From Thalassotalea euphylliae (lineage in GTDB: Bacteria; Pseudomonadota; Gammaproteobacteria; Enterobacterales; Alteromonadaceae): 64,000 nt of DNA. Positions within the stretch are counted from its first letter, which is position 1, and each line of letters opens with the position of its first letter. The DNA lies in the NCBI RefSeq assembly GCF_003390335.1, contig NZ_QUOU01000001.1, positions 434,001 through 498,000 on the forward strand. Reading direction: 5' to 3'. Below the pieces are notes generated by a model, which saw nothing but the letters and a program-made list of their open reading frames with translations, was not told where the DNA came from and made no database searches. The position numbers and the translations under genes are program-made. This document shows positions 8,999 through 17,483 of the stretch, piece by piece.

Positions 8999-9937
8999 TT
9001 AAGGTTTCTGCTTCATCACATTCAGAATGCTAGTTGCCTGAGCAACGAGTGAACCCGCTTCGGTTGAACCATCGGGCAGTAAGACAACGGTTGAATCTTT
9101 GGCGATAGCTTCTTTGGCGCCAATGGCTTTGGTCGCTAGCTCTAACTCAACCGCTTTTTGGCCTTCTTGGGTTGCCGCTTTTTCACCAATTTTTTCAATC
9201 GCTTCTGCTTGGGCATTGGCAACTTTAATAATCGCTTCTGCTTCACCTTCGGCTTTTAATACTTGCTCACGCTTATCCGCTTCTGCGGCTAGAATCTTGG
9301 CTTGTTTTTCACCTTCCGCTTTGTTGATTTCCGCTTGTTTTAAACCTTCCGATTCAAGAACGGTAGCGCGTTTTTCCCGCTCCGCTTTCATTTGTTGCTC
9401 CATCGCATTCATGACGGAGTTTGGCGGCATAATATCTTTAATTTCGTAACGTAGTACCTGTACGCCCCAAGTGCCAGCGGCTTCATTGATGGCATTAACG
9501 ATAGCGGCGTTAATGGCGTCACGCTCTTCAAAGGTTTTATCCAGCTCCATCTTACCAATTTCAGAGCGCATGGTAGTTTGCGCCAGCTGAGTCACGGCAA
9601 AGTTATAGTCATCAACACCATACGTTGCTTTTTGTGGGTCTAACACGCGGAAATATAAAACGCCATCAACGGTAAGGGTGATGTTGTCTTTGGTAATCGC
9701 ACTTTGGCTGGGGACATCGACCGCTTGTTCTTTCAACGAGCGATCGGCGCTGATTTGTTCGATAAAAGGCACGAGGAAGTTTAAGCCTGATTCTAAGGTG
9801 CGGGTGTACTTACCAAATCGTTCGATTACATAAGCGCGGTTTTGCGGCACAAATTTAATCCCGCTTTTCAGTACTACTAACACGAAAACAAGCAGGGCAA
9901 ACTGCACGGTAAACACGTAATTTAAAATGATGTCCAT
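8999..9937 (-). CDS. qmcA: SPFH/stomatin-like membrane protein (QmcA-like)
   Basis: A 312-residue stomatin/prohibitin homologue. One N-terminal membrane segment (about residues 5-25) is followed by the SPFH domain opening VPQNRAYVIERFGKY. A long charged, alanine- and glutamate-rich helical region (about 180-265) predicts coiled coil and oligomerisation. The length and order match E. coli QmcA (YbbK). It heads a two-gene operon with NfeD; AAGGAG stands just upstream of the ATG. Such proteins assemble into rings at the inner membrane and associate with proteases such as FtsH; that part is family knowledge. Confidence 0.88.
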   Translation of the reverse strand: MDIILNYVFTVQFALLVFVLVVLKSGIKFVPQNRAYVIERFGKYTRTLESGLNFLVPFIEQISADRSLKEQAVDVPSQSAITKDNITLTVDGVLYFRVLDPQKATYGVDDYNFAVTQLAQTTMRSEIGKMELDKTFEERDAINAAIVNAINEAAGTWGVQVLRYEIKDIMPPNSVMNAMEQQMKAEREKRATVLESEGLKQAEINKAEGEKQAKILAAEADKREQVLKAEGEAEAIIKVANAQAEAIEKIGEKAATQEGQKAVELELATKAIGAKEAIAKDSTVVLLPDGSTEAGSLVAQATSILNVMKQKP

Positions 9938-10196
9938 TGAGGCTCCTTGTTATAGATAGATTAAAATTCCGTCTGTATTTTTTGCGCTTTGTTAGGTAAT
10001 TAAAAGCGCTAAGAAAATCTAATAGCTACCATAAGCGAATAGAAAAGATATTGAAACGATTAGTTTTTATCTATTGGTATGCTCCTTTGTCGTCGTTCGG
10101 GAAAACTGTATAAATTATTTTACCCCTTTGCTAAGTCTCCTGCGTCCTGTTAGTGCATCACAACAATTGAACCCATCGCTCAGATAGTGCATAACG
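9938..10196. other. Intergenic region upstream of the stomatin gene, nothing definite
   Basis: This stretch lies between the stomatin gene promoter side and the terminator of the toxin-antitoxin operon. It must hold the stomatin promoter on the minus strand (a TATAAC-like box lies close to the ribosome site). I see no open frame, repeat or structured RNA in it. Confidence 0.4.
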
Positions 10197-10225
10197 AAAA
10201 AAGCCTGTGAGCGAGTCACAGGCTT
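10197..10225 (-). terminator. Rho-independent terminator of the toxin-antitoxin operon
   Basis: AAGCCTGTGA (10201-10210) pairs with TCACAGGCTT (10216-10225), a 10-bp stem with a five-base loop. On the minus strand it is followed directly by a run of six T. It lies 50 bases beyond the antitoxin stop. Confidence 0.85.
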
Positions 10226-10275
10226 TCAAAACCGTCAACGTATTTTAGGACGGCGCAAAGTATTAACTTTTAGCG

Positions 10276-10590
10276 TTAAAGAGATGCGATATGAGCAAGT
10301 GTTTCAGGGTGAGATTGCACAAGTTTTAGCAAAGTAACTGCTTGTCCATTGGGCACACTTCTACCTTGCTCCCAGTTTTCTAAGGTGCGAATTGAGGTAT
10401 GGAGATACCTAGCAAATACCCCTCTAGACATATTGTATTGCTCTCTGATCGACAATATTTCTTGAGGGCTAATTGCTAAATTGCTAGCCTCTTTTACTGC
10501 GTGTGTTTTTAACGTTAATTTGCCTTCACTATGAGCTTTTGCCTCATTTAGGGCTGTTGTTAACTCAGAAAATAAGTCACGATTGCTCAT
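10276..10590 (-). CDS. Xre-family antitoxin of a RelE-type toxin-antitoxin pair
   Basis: A 104-residue DNA-binding protein with a helix-turn-helix in the second half (residues about 40-90): SPQEILSIREQYNMSRGVFA followed by LHTSIRTLENWEQGRS, typical of HigA/NadS-like Xre antitoxins. It overlaps the toxin gene by 14 bases, the toxin coming first, as in higBA-type operons. The antitoxin should bind and neutralise the toxin and repress the shared promoter. A strong terminator follows, so the pair forms a closed two-gene unit. An HTH regulator unrelated to addiction is unlikely given the partner. Confidence 0.85.
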   Translation of the reverse strand: MSNRDLFSELTTALNEAKAHSEGKLTLKTHAVKEASNLAISPQEILSIREQYNMSRGVFARYLHTSIRTLENWEQGRSVPNGQAVTLLKLVQSHPETLAHIASL

Positions 10591-10909
10591 TTTTCCAGAC
10601 CTCCATAAAGCCTTTCAATTGCTTCTTTTGGGTTGTGGTTAAATCTGCCATTTCATTTTTGGCGTATACCGTCAGCAAGTAGAATCTATGGTACTTATCG
10701 AGGTGGTAATAGATGACCCTAGCTCCACCTCTTTTTCCTTTGCCCTTTGCGGCAACCCGAATTTTTCGTAATCCGCCTGTGCCTTGAATTACATCCCCTT
10801 GTAAAGGATTGACAAGTAATGTTTGCTGAAAAGCCCTGTATTCATCATCAGACATATAGTCCTGGCGATGTTTTTCAAAAATACTTGATTCTACAAATAC
10901 CGCTTTCAT
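10577..10909 (-). CDS. RelE/HigB-like toxin
   Basis: A small basic protein of 110 residues from ATG 10909. GTG 10927 is an alternative start six codons upstream with an AAGGTG ribosome site. The family's usual N-terminus (MKAVFVESS-type) favours the ATG. The segments GTGGLRKIRVAAKGKGKRGG and ARVIYYHLD match the RelE-superfamily group paired with NadS-like antitoxins (COG4737 type): a conserved G-G-x-R-K-x-R, a glycine/lysine-rich turn and R-V-I-Y-Y. Known relatives are ribosome-dependent mRNA endonucleases that inhibit translation. It is the first gene of the pair and overlaps the antitoxin start. Confidence 0.85.
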   Translation of the reverse strand: MKAVFVESSIFEKHRQDYMSDDEYRAFQQTLLVNPLQGDVIQGTGGLRKIRVAAKGKGKRGGARVIYYHLDKYHRFYLLTVYAKNEMADLTTTQKKQLKGFMEVWKNEQS

Positions 10910-11185
10910 CTTTAAAAGTCTACGCACACAGCGTACACCTTACAACCTTAATGTTAAAATTGTTGGCGCTACAGAGACCTAAAGCCAGTATTTTAGGTGA
11001 GAGAATTATAGTGAAATATGAAAAGTTACACGAAATTCTGCAGCTTAGAATAGATTCACCACTAACTATTACAACTTAACCACCGCGCTATTCACTTTTG
11101 GAATAAAAAAGCGTTTTCTATTCTTTTTATTTTAAGGTGCATTTGTCTATCCTTTGCTCATCTTTTTAAATGGGCGAAGTATTTC

Positions 11186-13030
11186 ATGCTTACTAATCAG
11201 CAAAACTCGAATCCTACTTCTGGTGCGCCAGCTTCAGGTACTAGTGCATTAGATGCTAATCAGCTAGCGCAGCTGCAACAACTCACGCAAGGCTATTCGC
11301 CATTGCAACTGGCTTGGGCAAGCGGCTACTTAGCCGCGAAAAGCGAAATGTCACCAGTGGCAACTGCGGTTGCAGCAGCAACACAAACTGCTGTTAGCCA
11401 AACGTTGACTGTGCTTTATGCATCGCAAACGGGCAACGCGAAAGGCGTGGCAACGCAAGTGGCTGATGCTGCAAAAGCCGCAGGTATTGAAGTTGTCTTG
11501 AAAAATGTTGCGGATTACAAAGCGAAAGGCTTGAAAACCGAAACCCATCTATTAATTGTCGCGAGTACCAATGGCGAGGGGGAGCCACCTGATGATGCTA
11601 TTGAGTTCCACGAATTCTTAAACAGCAAGAAAGCGCCTAAGTTAGATAACCTGAAATACAGCGTACTAGCGCTGGGTGATTCTAGCTACGAGTTCTTCTG
11701 TCAAACCGGTAAAGACTTTGACTTACGCTTAGCTGAGCTAGGTGCAACACGTGTTGCTGATCGTGTTGATTGTGATGTTGATTACGATGCTGATGCCGAT
11801 GCATGGCGCGTATCCATTGTTGAGTCATTAAAAGATGAATTAACTGCGCCGGCAGCGGGGCTTGCACCAGTCGTTCAGTTACCGGGCACTCAAGCGCCTG
11901 CGTCGATTTACACCAAGCAAAATCCCTATGCCGCAGAGCTGTTAGTTAGCCAGAAAATTACGGGTCGCGATTCAGCGAAAGACGTTCGTCATATCGAAAT
12001 TGATTTAGGTGAGTCAGGGGTTACTTACCGTGTAGGTGATGCACTGGGTGTTTATTTTGATAACGACCAAGCCTTAGTTGAAGAGCTATTAGCGGCGGTA
12101 TCACTGACGGGTGATGAAACGGTTGAGCTACAAAAATCAGGTGAAACCTTATCACTACCGATCAAGCAAGCCTTAGTTGAGCAGCTTGAAATTACCCAAA
12201 CACCACTAGCGTTTGTGGAGTTCTGGGTACAGCACAGTGGTGACGAGCAACTAGCTGAGAAGGTTGTTGATAAGAACACATTGCGTGAGTTTGCTGCCAA
12301 TCACCAAGTCGTTGATGTGATTAAAGCGGCGCCAACAGCGATTGAAGCGCAATTGTTAGCAGACAACTTACGCAAAATTACGCCGCGCTTATATTCAATC
12401 GCGTCAAGCCAAGCGGAAGTGGATGAAGAAGTACACTTAACTATTGGTGTAGTGAATTATTCATTTAACGACAATGAGCGTGTTGGCGGTGCTTCTGGTT
12501 TCTTAGGTCGCCGTTTAGAAGAGGGCGGTCAAGTACGTGTGTTTGTCGAGCACAACGACAACTTCCGTTTACCTGAAAATCCAGAAACGCCAGTAATTAT
12601 GATTGGCCCAGGTACAGGTGTTGCGCCGTTTAGAGCCTTTATGCAAGAGCGTGAAGCAAGCGATGCGAGCGGTGATAACTGGATGTTCTTTGGCGACCAA
12701 ACCTTTACCCAAGACTTCCTTTACCAAGTGGAATGGCAGAATTACTTAAAATCTGGCCTGTTAACTAAGATGGACGTCGCTTTCTCACGTGACCAAGCAG
12801 AGAAAGTGTATGTACAACACCGCCTGAAAGAAAATGCCGCTGAGGTATTTGCATGGTTAGAGCGCGGCGCGCACTTATACGTGTGTGGCGATGCAAACCG
12901 CATGGCGAAAGACGTGCACAACGCCTTAGTTGAAATTGTTGCTGAGCAGTCAGGTAAAACTGCCGAGCAAGCTGAAGAATATTTAACCACCTTGCGTAAG
13001 GGCAAGCGTTATCAGAAGGATGTTTACTAA
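11186..13030 (+). CDS. cysJ: Sulfite reductase [NADPH] flavoprotein alpha subunit
   Basis: A 614-residue diflavin reductase. An N-terminal FMN flavodoxin domain (TVLYASQTGNAKG at about residue 75) is followed by a linker, an FAD-binding domain (RLYSIASS, about 396) and a NADPH domain (MIGPGTGVAPFRAFMQERE, about 472), ending KRYQKDVY as in CysJ. It moves electrons from NADPH to the CysI hemoprotein for six-electron reduction of sulfite to sulfide in the cytoplasm. It is the first gene of cysJIH; its stop overlaps the cysI start by one base (TAATG). The upstream AT-rich region (about 11100-11135) with an AATAAAAA/TTTTTATT inverted pair may hold a CysB-type control site, which is not proven. Confidence 0.97.
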   Translation: MLTNQQNSNPTSGAPASGTSALDANQLAQLQQLTQGYSPLQLAWASGYLAAKSEMSPVATAVAAATQTAVSQTLTVLYASQTGNAKGVATQVADAAKAAGIEVVLKNVADYKAKGLKTETHLLIVASTNGEGEPPDDAIEFHEFLNSKKAPKLDNLKYSVLALGDSSYEFFCQTGKDFDLRLAELGATRVADRVDCDVDYDADADAWRVSIVESLKDELTAPAAGLAPVVQLPGTQAPASIYTKQNPYAAELLVSQKITGRDSAKDVRHIEIDLGESGVTYRVGDALGVYFDNDQALVEELLAAVSLTGDETVELQKSGETLSLPIKQALVEQLEITQTPLAFVEFWVQHSGDEQLAEKVVDKNTLREFAANHQVVDVIKAAPTAIEAQLLADNLRKITPRLYSIASSQAEVDEEVHLTIGVVNYSFNDNERVGGASGFLGRRLEEGGQVRVFVEHNDNFRLPENPETPVIMIGPGTGVAPFRAFMQEREASDASGDNWMFFGDQTFTQDFLYQVEWQNYLKSGLLTKMDVAFSRDQAEKVYVQHRLKENAAEVFAWLERGAHLYVCGDANRMAKDVHNALVEIVAEQSGKTAEQAEEYLTTLRKGKRYQKDVY

Positions 13031-14835
13031 TGAGTGCTGTACAAAAACCAACGCCAGTAGCGACCACTGAGCCATTAGATACAGTGACAGGTCCATTACC
13101 TGCGCAAGGTCCTCTCAAGGGCGAAGGCCCAATTAAGGTAGAAGGTAACTTAGCTGATAACGAACGTCTAAAGCGCGAAAGTAACTTTTTACGCGGTACC
13201 ATTGCTCAAGATTTGCAAGACCGCATTACCGGTGGTTTTACCGCGGATAACTTCCAGTTAATTCGCTTCCACGGTATGTACCAACAAGACGACCGTGATA
13301 TTCGCGCCGAGCGCCAAAAGCAAAAGCTAGAGCCTATGCACAATGTCATGCTACGTGCGCGTATGCCGGGCGGTATTATCAAGCCTGAGCAATGGTTAGC
13401 GATTGATAAGTTCGCAGAAGAAAGTAGCACTTATGGCAGTATTCGTTTAACCACGCGTCAAACATTCCAATTCCACGGTGTGTTAAAGCCGAACATTAAG
13501 TTAATGCACCAAACGCTGAACAGCATTGGTATTGATTCAATTGCCACCGCAGGTGATGTAAACCGTAACGTACTGTGTACCTCAAACCCAGTTGAGTCTG
13601 AACTGCACCAAGAAGCGTACGAGTGGGCAACGAAAATCAGTGAACACCTACTACCAAAAACCAAAGCTTATGCAGAAATTTGGTTAGACGGTGAAAAAGT
13701 CGAAACCACGGAAGAGCCAATTTTAGGAAGTACTTACTTACCGCGTAAGTTCAAAACAACGGTTGTTATTCCGCCGCAAAACGATGTTGACGTGCACGCG
13801 AACGACTTAAACTTTGTTGCTATCGCTGAAAACGGCAAGCTTATTGGTTTTAACGTGTTAGTTGGTGGTGGCCTTGCAATGACGCATGGTGATAAATCAA
13901 CGTACCCGCGCCGTGCTGACGATTTTGGTTTTGTGCCATTAGCGAAAACGTTAGATGTTGCCGCTGCTGTGGTGACCACACAACGCGACTGGGGTAACCG
14001 TGTTAACCGTAAGAATGCAAAAACGAAATACACGCTAGATCGCGTCGGTGTTGATGTCTTTAAAGCGGAAGTAGAAAAACGCGCTGGTGTTGAATTTGCG
14101 CCAAGCCGCCCGTATGAGTTCACTGAACGTGGTGATCGTTTCGGTTGGGCTGAAGGTATCGATGGCAAGCATCACTTAACCCTATTTATCGAAAATGGTC
14201 GTTTATTAGATTACCCAGGTAAGCCACTAAAAACCGGTGTACGTGAGATTGCGAAAGTTCACCAAGGTGACTTCCGTATGACGGCTAACCAAAACCTCAT
14301 CATTGCCGGTGTTGCCGAAGCTGATAAAGCGCAAATCGAAACCTTAGCGATTGAGCATGGTTTATTAGACGCATCAACGTCAGAGCAACGTCAAAACTCA
14401 ATGGCATGTGTAGCATTCCCTACTTGTCCATTAGCGATGGCTGAAGCAGAGCGCTACTTACCGGGCCTAGTTGACGATGTTGAAGGCTTACTTGCTAAGC
14501 ATGATGTCGCTGACGAGCACATTATTTTGCGTGTTACGGGTTGTCCGAACGGTTGTGGCCGCGCCATGTTGGCCGAAGTTGGCTTAGTGGGTAAAGGCCC
14601 GGGTAAATACCAAATGTACTTAGGTGGTAACACTGGCGGTACACGTATTCCTAAGCTTTACAAAGACAACATTGACGAGCAAACGGTATTAGCAGAACTA
14701 GACGGTTTAATTGGCCGTTGGGTCGCTGAGCGTAAAACAGATGAGCAAGGCCAAGTAGAGCGCTTTGGTGACTTTGTGATCCGCGCTGGCGTTGTTGAAG
14801 AAGTGATCATTAGTGTAAGGGATTTTCATGCCTAG
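13030..14835 (+). CDS. cysI: Sulfite reductase [NADPH] hemoprotein beta subunit
   Basis: A 601-residue siroheme/4Fe-4S enzyme. The four cluster cysteines stand in the pairs CVAFPTC (about residue 458) and CPNGC (about 503), as in CysI. The N-terminal half carries the sulfite-reductase ferredoxin-like repeats, including SSTYGSIRLTTRQTFQFHG. The N-terminus has an extra proline-rich stretch of about 35 residues before the conserved NERLKRESN segment. It works with CysJ as the catalytic subunit that reduces sulfite to sulfide. It overlaps cysJ by one base and cysH by eight, so the operon is translationally coupled. Confidence 0.97.
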   Translation: MSAVQKPTPVATTEPLDTVTGPLPAQGPLKGEGPIKVEGNLADNERLKRESNFLRGTIAQDLQDRITGGFTADNFQLIRFHGMYQQDDRDIRAERQKQKLEPMHNVMLRARMPGGIIKPEQWLAIDKFAEESSTYGSIRLTTRQTFQFHGVLKPNIKLMHQTLNSIGIDSIATAGDVNRNVLCTSNPVESELHQEAYEWATKISEHLLPKTKAYAEIWLDGEKVETTEEPILGSTYLPRKFKTTVVIPPQNDVDVHANDLNFVAIAENGKLIGFNVLVGGGLAMTHGDKSTYPRRADDFGFVPLAKTLDVAAAVVTTQRDWGNRVNRKNAKTKYTLDRVGVDVFKAEVEKRAGVEFAPSRPYEFTERGDRFGWAEGIDGKHHLTLFIENGRLLDYPGKPLKTGVREIAKVHQGDFRMTANQNLIIAGVAEADKAQIETLAIEHGLLDASTSEQRQNSMACVAFPTCPLAMAEAERYLPGLVDDVEGLLAKHDVADEHIILRVTGCPNGCGRAMLAEVGLVGKGPGKYQMYLGGNTGGTRIPKLYKDNIDEQTVLAELDGLIGRWVAERKTDEQGQVERFGDFVIRAGVVEEVIISVRDFHA

Positions 14836-15616
14836 TATTCAGTCAGAAGCTGCTGCCTCTGTCGCTGAATTGCCCGTCGCTGGTGCGCCGAGTAGCGAGC
14901 TATCGCCCGCTACTGTACCAGCCGCTTGGCTCAGCCAGTGGAACGAGCAGCTAGAAAAGCAAACACCACAAGAGCGTGTTGCTTGGGCAATGGAAAACTT
15001 GCCGGGTAACTTTGTGCTGTCATCAAGCTTTGGTATTCAATCAGCGGTAATGTTGCACTTGCTAACGCAAGTGGATCCGAACATTCCGGTGTTGGTGACA
15101 GACACAGGCCATTTGTTCCCAGAAACCTATCGCTTTATTGATGAGCTAACCACTAAGCTCAACCTGAATTTGCAGGTATACAGCGCCAAAGAAAGCGCGG
15201 CTTGGCAGTTAGCGAAATATGGTGAGCAATGGGCGCAAGGCGCAGATGAGTTAAAACGCTATAACCAAATGAACAAGGTAGAGCCGCTAGAGCGCGGTTT
15301 AACTGACTTAGGTGCAGGTGCTTGGTTCTCCGGTGTTCGTCGCCAGCAATCGGATCACCGTGCCAGTCTATCGGTTGTTAGCACTTTACGTGGCCGCTTT
15401 AAGGTACACCCCATTATTGATTGGTCAAACCGTGATGTCCATCAGTACTTAACGAAACACGGTTTACCCTACCATCCGCTGTGGGATCAAGGCTATGTCT
15501 CGGTTGGCGATACCCATAGCACGCGACCATTAACGGCTGATATGGACGAAAGTGATACGCGCTTTAACGGTATGCAACGTGAATGTGGTTTGCATACGGA
15601 TGGTGATGGTATCTAA
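14828..15616 (+). CDS. cysH: Phosphoadenosine phosphosulfate (PAPS) reductase
   Basis: A 262-residue member of the PAPS/adenylyl-sulfate reductase family. The PP-loop region reads SSSFGIQSAVMLHL (about 58) and VTDTGHLFPETY follows. The catalytic ECGLH motif stands at about residue 254 with the usual C-terminal extension. The extra cysteine pairs that bind 4Fe-4S in APS reductases are absent, so PAPS is the expected substrate and thioredoxin or glutaredoxin the donor. It releases sulfite for CysJI. It is the last gene of the operon; a terminator follows at 15653-15677. Confidence 0.96.
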   Translation: MPSIQSEAAASVAELPVAGAPSSELSPATVPAAWLSQWNEQLEKQTPQERVAWAMENLPGNFVLSSSFGIQSAVMLHLLTQVDPNIPVLVTDTGHLFPETYRFIDELTTKLNLNLQVYSAKESAAWQLAKYGEQWAQGADELKRYNQMNKVEPLERGLTDLGAGAWFSGVRRQQSDHRASLSVVSTLRGRFKVHPIIDWSNRDVHQYLTKHGLPYHPLWDQGYVSVGDTHSTRPLTADMDESDTRFNGMQRECGLHTDGDGI

Positions 15617-15652
15617 GTTCGTAAACAGAAACGCTCGCGTGTTGGAATTGAT

Positions 15653-15677
15653 TAAGGCTCTTTTAAGAGTCTTTTTT
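15653..15677 (+). terminator. Rho-independent terminator of cysJIH
   Basis: AAGGCTCTT pairs with AAGAGTCTT around a two-base turn, then runs into TTTTTT. It stands 37 bases after the cysH stop and just before the convergent AraC gene. Confidence 0.8.
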
Positions 15678-15684
15678 GTGCGCG

Positions 15685-16821
15685 TTAGATTTTGCTCTCT
15701 GAGCTTCGAGCTTTAGATTTCAAATACTGTGATGGTGAGCAATTAAACCAGCGATGAAAGGCTTTATTAAATGAGCTTTGTTCATTAAAACCGCAGGCGG
15801 CGGCAATATCACCAATAGACTGGTTAGCTATGTGTTGTGCAGCAGAGGGCTTTGTAGCAGGCGAGGGGCTTGCATTTGTTTTTTGGTTATCACTTGAGTA
15901 TTTGCCGACCAGCTGATTCAGCAAGGCTTCAGCTCTTGCTTTACGTTCTAAATCAAAGAGCTCGGCATAACTTGTCCCTTCTGCTTTCAATTTTCGCTGT
16001 AGCTGCCTTGTCGACATTGCAAAGTGCTGCGCAACTTGTGCGATAGAGCAGTCGGTTAGACTTGGGTGATCTGCCAGTAGTGATGTTACTTGAGAGCTAA
16101 ATTTTTGGTTAATACCTTGAATGCCATCTTGGTTATCGTTAAGCGCGATGATTTGCGCAAGCTGTTGTTTCGACAACTCTGCAAGCGAGGTAAATAAGGA
16201 CGGATTGGCACTTTGAAATCGCAGTTTTAAGTATGCGGTTGGAAACTCAACAGAGTTGCTATCGCCATTCATCAAGACTGGGCAGCCAAACCAATCCACT
16301 AAGCTTTGCTGATCTGCACTGGACCAATTGTCTTGAAAACAGATCCGTGTTGGGCTGAGCTCGCGGCCAAGGATCTGTCGTGTAGAAGCTAGCCACGCAG
16401 TGAAATTTCGCAAAACTACTTGCCGACTGCAAGGCGCAAACGGTTGCCAACTAATACGAGCGAGTTTGTGTTGCTGGCTAAAGCTTGCTTGCCCGATATT
16501 GGCGACCAGCTGATCGTATTTTAATAGCACATCAACCGCATCGGCGAGGGTGGTGGCCGACTCGATCAAATAGCCCAGTAAACCAAAGTCAGCACTTTTA
16601 ATATCTTTACCTAATTCAAAGCCAATTAACGGATGCGCTAATTCCTGCTCGGCAAATGCCAGCAAGTCACTGTATTGTTTAAGGGCAATGCGCTGTTCAT
16701 TATCGTCAAGGTTAAATCCCACCAAATCAATTTGTTCAAGCGCGTGCTTAGGCGGAATTCCTTGGCGCTCAAGAAAGTGCAGTATGCTTAAAAAGTAATG
16801 GGTTGAACTGGTAAATTCCAT
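15685..16821 (-). CDS. AraC-family transcriptional regulator with a split HTH domain
   Basis: A 378-residue regulator. The N-terminal about 220 residues resemble the arabinose-binding-like domain of OruR/ArgR-type AraC proteins (HPLIGFELGKDIKSADFG, about 63-80). The C-terminal AraC DNA-binding domain has its first helix-turn-helix at about 258-285 (IAQVAQHFAMSTRQLQRKL) and its second at about 335-367 (IGDIAAACGFNEQSSFNKAF). Between them lies an unusual Ser/Pro/Lys-rich insertion of about 28 residues (305-333). The gene is divergent from the SRPBCC and sterol-desaturase genes across a 203-bp gap and may control them. The effector is unknown. Confidence 0.88.
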   Translation of the reverse strand: MEFTSSTHYFLSILHFLERQGIPPKHALEQIDLVGFNLDDNEQRIALKQYSDLLAFAEQELAHPLIGFELGKDIKSADFGLLGYLIESATTLADAVDVLLKYDQLVANIGQASFSQQHKLARISWQPFAPCSRQVVLRNFTAWLASTRQILGRELSPTRICFQDNWSSADQQSLVDWFGCPVLMNGDSNSVEFPTAYLKLRFQSANPSLFTSLAELSKQQLAQIIALNDNQDGIQGINQKFSSQVTSLLADHPSLTDCSIAQVAQHFAMSTRQLQRKLKAEGTSYAELFDLERKARAEALLNQLVGKYSSDNQKTNASPSPATKPSAAQHIANQSIGDIAAACGFNEQSSFNKAFHRWFNCSPSQYLKSKARSSESKI

Positions 16822-17024
16822 GATAGTGAATTAGCTTGTTGTGAATGCTTGGTTGTCGCCTTAGGACAAAAAGTTGGCGTGATGGCGCAAGTTTCCCATA
16901 GAAATTTTTATTATGCTAGTACCTGTATCGATAATAAAGCGTCGATAATTTATGTCTCGTAGTTGAGGCGTTAAAAATTTACTCGTCAACAGTAAGCTTA
17001 ATAAATAAGCCGATTCAACGAATA

Positions 17025-17465
17025 ATGGTGCAAAGCAATATGGTGAAAGTGAGTGTTCAACAACAAGTTCAGGCAAGTCGTCAGCAAGTGCTGGCTGAGC
17101 TGTTGGATCATGTGAATTTGTCTCGCTTTTTTGATGCTAAGTTTAGTTTGATTCAAGCGCAGCACAGCAACGAAATTACTGGCGGCACAGGCAGCCAGCG
17201 ACAAATAAAAATGCTGGGCACTCGCTTTGTCGAAGAAATATTGGCGGCAGATGAAAACGGCGTGAGCTATCAAATTGTCGGTGATTGGCCTGTAAAACAT
17301 CATCGCGGCGATATTGCCTTATCTGAAACCAAACATGGCGCGACTGTGGTGGATTATCAAATTGTCTGTCAGGCGCCTTGGTTTATCCCATCGGCTTTAT
17401 TGCAGTATTTATTAACCAAGGATGTTGCTAAGGCAATGCAAAGGCTTGCTGCCTTATTTAACTAA
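17025..17465 (+). CDS. SRPBCC / polyketide-cyclase-like protein
   Basis: A 146-residue single-domain protein whose pattern fits the START/SRPBCC ligand-binding fold: a first strand with VKVSVQQQVQASRQQVLAEL, a central basic strand and a long C-terminal helix. Such proteins bind hydrophobic ligands or act as cyclases or dehydratases. ATG 17040 is an alternative start, and neither has a strong ribosome site. Eighteen bases separate it from the sterol-desaturase-family gene, so the two probably form one transcript, suggesting a lipid-related role. The family call is by overall pattern and only moderately firm. Confidence 0.6.
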   Translation: MVQSNMVKVSVQQQVQASRQQVLAELLDHVNLSRFFDAKFSLIQAQHSNEITGGTGSQRQIKMLGTRFVEEILAADENGVSYQIVGDWPVKHHRGDIALSETKHGATVVDYQIVCQAPWFIPSALLQYLLTKDVAKAMQRLAALFN

Positions 17466-17483
17466 GTTTGGAATGCGTTAACT

